Source: Conchocele bisecta (lineage: Eukaryota > Mollusca > Bivalvia > Lucinida > Thyasiridae). From it: 64,000 nt of DNA. Positions 21,856-33,800 of the stretch are shown in pieces; within the stretch, counting starts at the first letter, position 1, and each line of letters starts with the position of its first letter. The translations under genes and the position numbers were made by a program. A model generated the notes under the pieces. The model was not told the origin of the DNA and searched no databases. It saw nothing but the letters and a program-made list of their open reading frames with translations. Location of the stretch: assembly GCA_029237695.1 (NCBI GenBank), contig CM055265.1, forward strand, positions 215,900,506 through 215,964,505, in the 5' to 3' direction.

Positions 21856-24800
21856 GTAAGGTCAGGCACAAGGCCGAGTGGTACGGTCAGGCTCAAGGCC
21901 GAGAGGTAATGTCATGCTGAAGGCCGAGAGGTAAGGTCAGGCTCAAGGCCGAGAGGTAAGGTCAGGCTCAATACCGAGATGTAAGGTGTGGCTCAAGACC
22001 GAGATGTATGGTCAGGCTCAAGGCCGAGAGGTAAGGTCAGACCCAATGTCGAGTGGTAAGGTCATACTCAAGGCCGAGAGGTAAGGTCAGGCTCAAGGCA
22101 GATAGGTCAGACAATGGCTAACAAAGATCTAGCTTATCATTGGCATGCATAGGCACTTTATGGGATGAACGAAACCGATGTGTTAATGACTCCTATCGCA
22201 GGATGTATAGTATATGGGAAAGCAAGATGGCGAATGTCCCACCTTCCCATATACTATACATCCTGCGATAGGAGTCATTAACACATCGGTTTCGTTCATC
22301 CCATAAAGTGCCTATGGACTATACATCGTATTCGATAACGATGTGTCGCCTATCGAAATTGGTGGGTGTGTAAACTTTTGTGAATTTGCCATTTTCTGGG
22401 ACTTAGAGCATTCTCTGTCAGACGAATGTCAGCAATCTTTACTTGTAATATGAAATATCTACTTAGGGAATACCCCTCTGGGAATATCTCAGCTCATCCA
22501 ATAACACAAATAAAGACAGACCTGTGACGTTACTGATGCTAGTGGGAAATAGCACCATACACCCATTTCCAATTGGGGCCATCTTGACTGACAATTCTCG
22601 GCATAGCCTCGTTGCTTATGGGAACAGTAAACTCGTTTACTAACTAAATGTATATGATTATATCACCATTCATGCACGCTTCACTGTTCAATATGTTAGT
22701 GTTTATTTGCTATAGCATTAACATGTGTTTCTGCTTGTACACATTGCGTATGGTATCACCCACCACCCAGTATCACCCACCAAATAACTCGAATGAACTT
22801 CGATATGTTAACCCTTACACCGCTATCTTCATTTTTTTGTCCTCTGTTGTTTATTTTCTATTTTCCATTTTCATCATCAAAAACATACTTTGACATCATT
22901 TTAGAATACTTTACAACATGCTTTGACAGTACTTTAGAATCATTTCCATTGGAAATGATTCTCAAGTGCTGTCAAACCATGTTTTTATTGAGAAATAAGG
23001 CAAGATATAAAAGCAACAGCAGACGACAATTGTTGTGTGTAGCGGTCTAAGGGTTAACCCTTATTACGCTGAATTAAATTGTATCGTCTGCTGGAAATGT
23101 TTTATTTTCAATATCTTTCGACAAAAACCTGGTTTTGACAGCACATAAGAATCGTCTCCAATGGAGACGATTCTCATGTGCTGTCAAAACCAGGTTTTTG
23201 TTAAGAATTAAAGCAAAAATGAAAAACAGCAGACGTCAATTTCCGTCAACAGCGTAGGAAGGGTTAATTTTCCGACCAATTAAATCGTCACAAGAAGTAA
23301 ACACCACTATACAGGGCTGTAATGTTGGAAGGGTCAAAACAAATCGAGCACCTTCCATACACAATAAATACAAATGATTTTAATCCATATTAACAAATTA
23401 GCCATTATATTAACTAATTAATACATTAACGTGTAATATGGATTAACATATTAGGAGAAAATAGAACGAATGCATACACTCGCGACAAGTGTAGAATATT
23501 CCACGCGTATCCGCAGTCTAAATTATAATATTTATCGGCCATGTTTATTTCATACGACCAACAAATGAGACACGCCATGTGATTTTGTACCTTCGGACAT
23601 CAGCGTCATTTCATTAAATACGTTTACACAATTTACAATATTTTTCATAAATAAAAACAAAAGTTGACAACATTTTCATATATGGGCCGCACTCTGTGAA
23701 AACCAGCCTTAATGACAACGTCATGAAAGCCTGAAAATGACGTCGCTCACGTCGGATTTTGACACTTGAAATAGTTGCGTCATTGCAATAAGTTGACGTT
23801 GTTCTATTTATAACCGTACGCTTTACTATGTGTTGCTCACAAACATTTTAATGCTGGATACGCGTAGCAGAATTTTACAGTTGTTTCCATAGTGGTTCAG
23901 ACATTTGTCTGTGTTTTTCGGTTTCCTTCAAGGAAACGCGTAGTAATTTTGTTGATTATTTTTTATAATATATGGACGACTTGTGCCCTGACATTTGAAA
24001 AAAAATAACCATACAACCGGTAATTTTTAGTTAACTCCATCACAGAATCAGTAGTATATAACAAATAGAACTGGGCACAGGGCTTAATTCGTTTAATTTA
24101 CTGTTTCGCCTGTCGAATGTTTAAAAAATCAACATAAAAATACAATTTGGAAATTTTCAGAAAAATAAGCGTATCACAGATGTAAAATTATGGTAGTGCC
24201 AAAATATACGCCGCTCCTGGCATATCGCATCATGGTGACACTGGGCCAAACATGTTTTAGTATTTCAAAAATATCACATTGAATCAGCCGTACGATTGCT
24301 GCTTGATAACAATGTAAATATTCTTTAAAATGACCACTTGTAAATATGATTATATGAATGTATAGTAATGTTACTAGTATATTTTCAATCATTGCTGACA
24401 CTGATCAGACTGCACAGATGCACAGGTATCCAACATTTACACATTTAAGAAGTCCGACTTGTGCAGATTGTTCTTAATTTTCTTACATTGTACTACATTG
24501 TACTAAATAATGCACGTCTGCGTGCTTTGTTTGTTATCAAAGGGCCGTTGAAACTTCTATACTTTTTTTCGCGCCCGCTTGCTGAAAGCGCGATATAGTC
24601 GGCACTTTGGCGTACGCACGTACGTACGTGTGTCCGGTTAAAGTTGTTGGTTAAGTTTTTTGGTTAAAGTTTTTGGCTAAGTTTTTTGGTTATGTTTTTT
24701 GGTTAAAGTTTGTCGTTATACTATATCTCTGCAACTGCTTTGCCCATTACCTTGAAACTTCACATGGGTGTTTATCATCTATATTTTCATTCTACCCTCC

Positions 24801-27800
24801 TCCCGTGCGGCTCCTGTGCCCAATGTCAAGGTCAAATTACTTTGAAGTTTTTGGTTAAGTTTTTTGGTTAAAGTTTTTGGTTAAGTTTTTTGGTTAAAGT
24901 TTTCCGTTATACTATATCTCTGCAACTGCTTTGCCCATAGCAGTTGAAACTTCACATGGGTGTTTATCATCATCTATATTTTCATTCTACCCCATCTCGT
25001 GCGGCCCCTGTGCCCAATGTCAAGGTCAAATTAATATGAAGTTTTTTGTTAAGTTTTTTGGTTAATGTTTTTGGTTAAGTTTTTTGGTTAAAGTTTTTGG
25101 TTATACTATATCTCTGCAACTGCTTTTCCCATTACCTTGAGACTTCACGTGGGTGTTTATCATCATCTATATTTTCATTCTACCCCCCTCCAGTGCGGCC
25201 CCTGTGCAAATTACTTTGAACTTTTTGGTTAACGTTTTTTTTCGCGCCCGCTTGCTGAAAGCGCGATATAGTCGGCACTTTGGCGTACGCACGTACGTAC
25301 GTGTGTCCGGTTAAAGTTTTTGGTTAAGTTTTTTGGTTAAAGTTTTTTGTTATACTATATCTTTTTTTTTTAGTGTCCATGCCTCGCCACAAGGCGCGAT
25401 ATGCAGGCCGCGGCCATCTAGTTTGTTCTTTGATGACCTATTGTATAAATCAATAAATGACGTCACAATTAACTGTAAATGACGTCAATTCTGATATAAT
25501 TACAATGTATCTTTCTGACGACACACGTATATGAATCTATTATGGCGATGGTGGCAAATTACGAAGCTACAGGTCGGCTAATTATAAATTTAAAATCGAT
25601 CGTTTGTTCTGTTCACTACATGTACATATCATAGTTTTATTATGATCAATGTTTGATAGTATACTATACATACTAACACTTGTATATACATTTAGTGTAA
25701 CTTATCAGCAAACACAGTTTACAGCAAGCACCGTCAGTGAGTCTATGAACACTCATTTCTGCTGTAGGCTGTTGAGTTACATTGTACAAACGTCGCCGTT
25801 TCAATAACGTCATTTTCTCGACGACGTTACGTTTTTTCCGTGCGTGATTCACATGGTGCTACAAAAAGTGAGATAAAACAAAAACTATGAAACATAATTG
25901 CATTTTATTTTCAGAATATTGTTTTTGAAAGGTGTCCGCATCAGAAAATGTAAAAAAGTGAAAATCAAAAATTGTGTCATTAAGGCTGGTTTTCCCAGAG
26001 CGCGGCCCATATATATTCCGCATGCACTCTGAAAACGTTGTCAACATTTGACGTTATTTATGAAAAATATTGTAAATTCTGTCATGGCGTGTCTCAACTA
26101 TGGGGATAACAAACGAACGTGTGTCTATACAATAGTAAATGTAATGTAGTATAGTATAGTAAATATATACCGAGAGATAAATATATTCACGCCTATGTAA
26201 TGTTTACTAACATATAAATAATTATTCAGCCGGTCGACGAACTAACGGAGCAATAGGACCTCAAATATAGGTTTCATTCCAAGACTCATTCAACTAGAAA
26301 TGTGGACCGTCTGTACACGACTGCCCTCGCTGGCAGCCGCAGAAAACAAGAGCTCATTTGTGGATTTGTCACAGCATGGTATATAGAGGGTCATTGGAGT
26401 AATGCATGTGTGAAAGGTGAAGCAGTACCGCCGGACCCCCTGGCAGTCTCCAGAGTTACGGGCGAGCGGTGCTAGTTTGAAAATATAGTATTTTGTTTTC
26501 AATTAAGAATTCCCACCCCACCAACCCCAACCCCACCCCACCCCCCCCCCCCCCCCCCCCTCCTAACCTGAAATCCTGGATCCGCCCCTGGATATGATGG
26601 GAGGTATACATGTACGGGACGTACGGACGCTGGTAACGCAATATGCACCGTCACCATCGGTGGCGGGGGCATACCATGGTGTCCCACCCACTTGGTACAT
26701 GGTATACACGAGTGACAGACTCGGACCTTGGAATCAGAACACAAGTCATTCAAAACAAGTTTCCCCACCCACTTCTACATGCTATACTGCAAGTGGGTGG
26801 GTGTGTGGTCACTTTTTTAAAGAGTCGTGTTCTGAGTTATAGGTCCAAGTCTTTCACCGGTGGCTAGTGACAGGCGCGGATCCAGGCGGGGGCGTGTTCG
26901 GCGCACGACTTCTCTAAACTTTGCCGAATTTAGATTTTAACCCATTTATACGTGGAGACATCTGATTATTTCTATTATATACGAGACGGTTTAACTCAGT
27001 GGTAACAACGTACACGTTTGATGAGAAATGATAAAAACAATTATTTATACTTTAGGGAAGTTGACGATTATGTATGTCTCATTTACGATTGAAAATCCAC
27101 GCCCGCTATAGACATACATTCTGGATCCACCCCTGAGTTATGCAACTTAAATTAATGGTCATACATGTATATTGGCCGGCGTCCAGTGTTGTGTCACGCT
27201 CGTTGCCGGCAGGATATGACTCGGGTCGCAGCGATGTAACACCGACTCGTCAACGGTTAAGTACCAAGCGTTATGTATGTACTACAGTGCATACTACAGC
27301 TACTATATATGGACAAATTGTCTCGGCCTCTCTGAGAAAACAGATCTTGGTCACGTATATCTGCCAGTCTTCATATATACACAGTTTTCTTGCATATTGG
27401 TGAGTAGTGTATGCGTATGACAATTCGTATGAAGTACACACACGTTTGATACTGTATTTCCGCTCACAATACCTCGTCATGTGCCGACAATACAATGATC
27501 ACACAAAATAATTATTAATTATCAGTGAACCTACAATAAGCATGGTTTCTAAATATCCGAGGGTGTAGTAATCCGCTTGACTATGTGGAAAGGTGAATGA
27601 CTACCCGGTGAGAGGTCCCTGTCGTCTGCGGTTGTTTACATGTATTCGCCGTATTTACCGGCGTTCCAGGGACACCGGTAGCCACAATACGGCGCCATGT
27701 TTGGCCGCAGTAAAAAAGGCCTTCAAAACTATTCACCCACTGGCCCAAAACTGTTTGGCCGCCCGCCGCAAAAACGCCTTAAATAGTAACCACTGGTCAT

Positions 27801-30800
27801 CAACACAGGTCACTGACGTGTAGCATGAACTGTAAAATTGGTACAATTGAAATAAGCAACAAGTCAGAGAAATAAAATTGCCATGAACATTTTTATTTCT
27901 CTGACTTTATGCTTGTTTCTAAACATAATTAGGAAATTGCGACCGTTTTACTTGTGGTCATATATGTATCAATAAACCGTGGTCTCATATAATAGCCGAC
28001 GCCGATACATATGGTTACAGCCGACGCTGATACATATGGTCATAGCCGACACTGACACATGACACCTGGTCATAGCCGACGCTGATACATATGGTCATAG
28101 CCGACGCTGATACACCTGGTCATAGCCGACGCTGATCACCTGGTCATAGCCGACGCTGATACATATGGTCATAGCCGACGCTGATACACCTGTAGCCTAT
28201 TTCATCAACATTGCAAAGTATACTTTAGTAGCAAAGTATACTTTGAGGGAGAAATTTTCATTTTTTTTTTAAATTTATTAATTTTTATTATACTGAATTT
28301 ATTACATTATCACAGCCATTTAATGGCTGTGATAATGTAATAAATTCAGTATAATAATTCTGCATACTTTTAATCATGAAATATATGCATTTGTTACTTC
28401 TATATGAAATAATGCATTTCAGGAAAAATAAATGATTACTCCCTCAAAGTATACTTTGCTAGTAAAGTATACTTTGCAATGTTGATGAAATAGGCCCCTG
28501 GTCATAGCCGACGCTGATACTTATGGTCATAGCCGACGCTGATACACATGGTCATAGCCGACGCTGATACACATGGTCATAGCCGACGCTGATACATATG
28601 GTCATAGCCGACGCTGACACATGCCACATGGTCATAGCCGACGCTGATACATATGGTCATAGCCGACGCTGATGCACATGGTCATAGCCGACGCTGATAC
28701 ATATGGTCATAGCCGACGCTGAAACATGACACATGGTCATAGCCGACGCGGATACATATGGTCATAGCCGACGCTGTTACACATGGTCATAGCCGACGCT
28801 GATACACATGGGCATAGCCGACGCTGATACATATGGTCATAGCCGACGCTGATACATGATACATGGTCATAGCCGACGCTGATACATATGGTCATAGCCG
28901 ACGCTGATACATGGCACATGGTCATAGCCGACGTTGATACATATGGTCATAGCCGACGCTGATACATGACACATGGTCATAGCCGACGCTGATACACATG
29001 GTCATAGCCGACGCTGATACATATGGTCATAGCCGACGCTGACACATGACACATGGTCATAGCCGACACTGATACATATGGTCATAGCCGACGCTGTTAC
29101 ACATGGTCATAGTCGACGCTGATACATGGTCATAGCCGACGCTGATATATATGGTCATAGCCGACGCTGATACCTATGGTCATAGCCGACGCTGATACAT
29201 GATACATGGTCATAGCCCACGCTGATATATATGGTCATAGCCGACGCTGATACACATGGTCATAGCCGACGCTGTTACACATGGTCATAGCCGACGCTGA
29301 CACATGACACATGGTCATAGCCGACGCTGATACATATGGTCATAGCCGACGCTGACATATATGGTCATAGCCGACGCTGATACTTATGGTCATAGCCGAC
29401 GCTGATACATATGGTCATAGCCGACGCTGATATATATGGTCATAGCCGGCGCTAATACATATGGTCATAGCCGACGCTGATACATATGGGCATAGCCGAC
29501 GCTGATACATATGGTCATAGCCGACGCTGATACATATGGTCATAGCCGACGCTGATACTTATGGTCATAGCTGACGCTGATACATATGGGCATAGCCGAC
29601 GCTGATACATATGGTCATAGCCGACGCTGATACATATGGTCAAGGCCGACGCTGATACTTCTTATGGTCATAGCTGACGCTGATATATGGTCATAGCCGA
29701 CGCTGATACATATGGTCATAGCAGACGCTGTTACATGCACATATGGACATTGACCAGCAGCGTACGCCCAGGCGCAGACTTAACGGATGTGGGGACCGAC
29801 CTTGGGGTTACACTGGTCGCTCACAGTATAAAATAGGTTCCCTAAACCGCGGGCACTTTGATTCACGTTTAATTTCGACAGTCGTGATGAATTGAAATTA
29901 AAACTGTGTTTGTGTTATTTCTATGCACTGCATGTTTCACCCACAGTGTGGGTATTATTGAGTGGATAATCTCATCAGACCGCGCCCGGCGTATCGAGGT
30001 AAGCCCCTGTGACAGTCAATAAAGAGTTAGGCGATGACTTGTGATGACTTGTGACATGAATAACGCTGGAATGTCCCAGGGTACAAACATCGTCAATTCC
30101 CATCACGTATCTGATTGTCAACGCCGTTATATTCATAAAGACTGGATTTACAATAGTTACCACAACCAACTATGGTTTGGTTTCAGTGGGTGTTTTTTTG
30201 TCCGTTCGTGTTGCTTGGTTATTTGCACGAGTTTATTTTTCTTGGTTTTGTATGAAGCGGGTTTACTAACACGATACCTAGTAATGTAAGAATGTTTGTA
30301 CATTATGTTTAACCATTAGGGCATTGCTTACTTGATCGTGAACTATTTCTAATGTCACCCGCAAATAATGGAAAATGGAAAATTGCATTACACACCCAAC
30401 TGCTTTCGTACAGTACGGTACGTGTATTTAACGACAACTCGCATGTTCCGCATTGTACTGTACGAAAGCAGGTGTTGGGATATTGCGATTTTTAATTTCC
30501 ATTGTATACACCGTAACTGCAAGTCTTACACCTGTGATGACTCCAGCTAGACTATAGTCAGAAACATGTAGCATGTGACTCGTTTCACTAAACTTCGTAC
30601 GTCGAATAAAGTTGTACACATATTTGTATGTTACTTTACACACTCCCCCTATGCTACTAATATGTACTGTGATTACAGTCGCTCGTTTATTTGCAAATAT
30701 ACATTGCTTGTTTCAACAACTGTCTTTCTGAAGTTTAGTTTTCCACTTATTGAAACGGGCTCCATATACGTCATGCCCGCTATATGACCGTCTGTTGTTG

Positions 30801-33800
30801 CAGCCACGAGTACTACATGCAGCTGCCGGCGTGCCTCCTACACAGTATTATGTTCCTCATATTGTTCGTCTCCAGCAGTATTATCAGCGCGGGCGCCAAC
30901 TCGTTCTGTGGCCATCTGACAAAGGCCCTCGACAATCGGTGAGTTTAAATATTGCCCGCCGTTCTGTTCTCTATATTATCTTAAATCTATGCACAGTATT
31001 ATCAGCGCGGGCGCCAACTCGTTCTGTGCCCACATGACAAAGGCCATCGGCAATCGGTGAGTTTAAATATTGTCCACCGTTCTGTTCTCTATATTATCGT
31101 AAATCTCGCCCTAGTATTATCAGCGCGGGCGCCAACTCGTTCTGTGCCCACATGACAATTAAGGCACTCGACAATCGGTGAGCTTAAATATGCCCTCCCA
31201 TTCTGTTCTCTATATTATCTTAAATCTCGCCCCAGTATTATCAGCGCGAGCGCCAACTCGTTCTGTGCCCACATGACAAAGGCCCTCGACAATCGATGTG
31301 CTTTAGTATTATCAGCGCGAGCGCCAACTCGTTCTGTGCCCACATGACAAAGGCCCTCGACAATCGATGTTCTTTAAATATTGCCCGACATTGCATCGAC
31401 AATCGGCGAGCCAGCTCTTCAGCGGCCACATTTGTTCACTTTGATAAGCGCGTTACGATTTGTTTGCTCGCTTCTGCAGGCTGTTTTAGTCTCCTTGGGC
31501 TAATACATTTCTTTGTTTTGTGAACGTAGTAAGGTAGTAGATGCACGTGTACGGCCCCGGGCACGTCGGCAGGCCCGTACGCAGGTGGTGTGTGTGTGGG
31601 GGGGGGGGGGGGGTGGGGGGGGGGGGGTGCCATTAATCCTCCGAGGTATATAAGGTCAGTATAAAATTGTATAACACTGGCATAAATCTACTTTATTGTA
31701 TAAACTTTTCCGGTGTGCATGCCCCCCCCCCCCTCTAGAAATGCAAGCCCCTTCTCGCGGTCGATAACGCACCCTTATATAAAGTCCTGCGTACGTGCCT
31801 GCTTCGGTTACATCTTATTTTAGCATATGTCTATGTCAAGGTCGCTTGACAGTGTGTGTTGTTGTGTGAGCGATATCGCTGCTGCGGGTCCGACGTCTAC
31901 GGAAGCCCATTAGGGCCACTTCACTTTTTTTTAATTTCCATTTATTTCCAGATGTTTTCTTGAATTTTCAAGTTCTTTTTTGAATTTTCAAGTTCTTTTC
32001 TTGAAATTTTCAAAATCTTTCAAGAAAACATCTTGAAAATTCAAGAAAAGATCTCGAAAATTCAAGAAAGTATCTTGAAAATTCAAGAAAAGATCTCGAA
32101 AATTCAAGAAAAGATAAAAAAAAAAGTCAAGTGGCCCTAATGGGCTTCCGTAGTACGACCTGAGAAAATGGATCGTATGCCATATATGGCCAGTATTATA
32201 CCGCTTGTACACCACGTGACCAACGCAGGTGCTTTTAGTGTGTCTTGGATGGTAAAGTATTGTTTGTATATACACGAAACACATTTCTAAACAATGTACG
32301 CGTATTTGAATTGTAGTGTACATTGTTTAGAAAAGGTGTTTCATGTACATGTATGTATATACAAACAATAACTGACCATCTGAAACCACGAGGTCAAATG
32401 TTGATTCACATAATGACGTTTGGCGTAATCCCAGATCGGACTGCGCGAATGTCGTACGGCACCATTTGCTTACCCGATGAACCATTAAAAAAAACCAATT
32501 CCATAGGACCTCTCTAAACCGGACACACGGGCAGTCTCTGTATTCTTAAAATTGTATGTGTTTCATTGTCACCTATCTGATGATAATGGCATGTTAATGT
32601 TCGCAAAGCATACCCGCATGCATTGACAAATTCATATGTCTAATTTACAGTGGAACCTCTCTAAACCAGGCACCCTGGGGACCTCCCAGGGTGTCCGGTT
32701 TAGAGAGGTGCCACTGTAACTTGATTTGTACTTTCAGATTCAGCTGTTCCCAGGCAGCACGGCAACCGTGGGATATATTCCTGACAAACGCCGGTGTGCC
32801 ATTCGCCACACACAACTTCTATGCATTCCTTGTTTTGGCAAAGGTAATTGTATTTATAGAATGTTCGTAACTGTGACTTGAGAAATGGGGCTTATGGGTT
32901 TTTGCGAGCAGTGTAGATCCAGATCAGCCTGTGCATCCGCACAGTCTGATCAGGATCTGCACTGTTCGCCATGCCATTAGTGAAACACCTTTCATGCTTC
33001 CAACACGCAATATTGATCATTATCATGCTACGGGAGTGTGCTATCTGATTAGGAGCTACACTGGTCACAAATCCCTTAAGCCCCATTTCTCCAGTCACAG
33101 CCACATATAGGATTACACACTATGTTTAATTCAGTGAATAGCTATCGGTACTAGACCTTATATACAAATATACAATTTGGCTTGTAAAGGTACATGCCCA
33201 CTCACTATTCCACCAGTTCTAAAAATTACAAGTGCCCACTATACTATACAGATATAATCATTTAGTAATAATTATTTTACTGATAGTGACTTGCATGGTG
33301 TCAGACTATTTTCATATGCAAATCAGGCATGATATTTTTTAATTATTTACACAATTACTGCGTCACCTGAAACAAATAATATTTTTGACAGATTATAAAG
33401 TATGATCGTTGCACATCAAAAAATAAATACAGAGAATAAATAGTAATGTCCGTTAACATTTTAAGGAAACACGGTTATTGCCCCTAGCTGATATTAATTT
33501 GGAAATTTACGTCGGATATAAAATGTATAATAATGCCAATCAATACGTCGGGTAATAGTGAATGAGTGTTTATTTCGCCAAAAAATGTCTATGATGTAAA
33601 GGACATTGTGTGCCTACTGAGTGGGCATGTACCTTTAACATAACATACATGTTAGTTGCATATTAGAGCACTTTCTCAATGAAAGTGGTTCAATATAGAC
33701 AGTAGTCAGTCATTAAAACCTTCATTCTGGATGCGATATGGTAATAAAAATAGTTGTTGTTTTTTCAACTGATTGCGACTTTTAGCGAATATTGTGAAAA

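Noticed and set aside
21484..21871. Minus-strand frames over TMEM179-like exon 1
   Set aside because: Shadows of the GC-rich exon. The plus strand has the start context, membrane segments, and a donor that joins in phase to exon 2.
26499..26768. Gly-rich minus-strand frame
   Set aside because: It translates a poly-C tract and a hAT-type element end; low complexity.
28737..28925. Minus-strand 62-codon frame with 'SVGYDHM' repeats
   Set aside because: Translation of the 25-bp minisatellite.
27985..29735. Regular spaced repeats resembling a CRISPR array
   Set aside because: Units are contiguous 25-mers without unique spacers, and the DNA is eukaryotic with introns. It is a minisatellite.
21841..29735. 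The donor array and the 28-kb minisatellite sharing a 25-bp period, suggesting common origin
   Set aside because: Their unit sequences are unrelated and the 28-kb array has variable unit length, so the equal period is coincidence.
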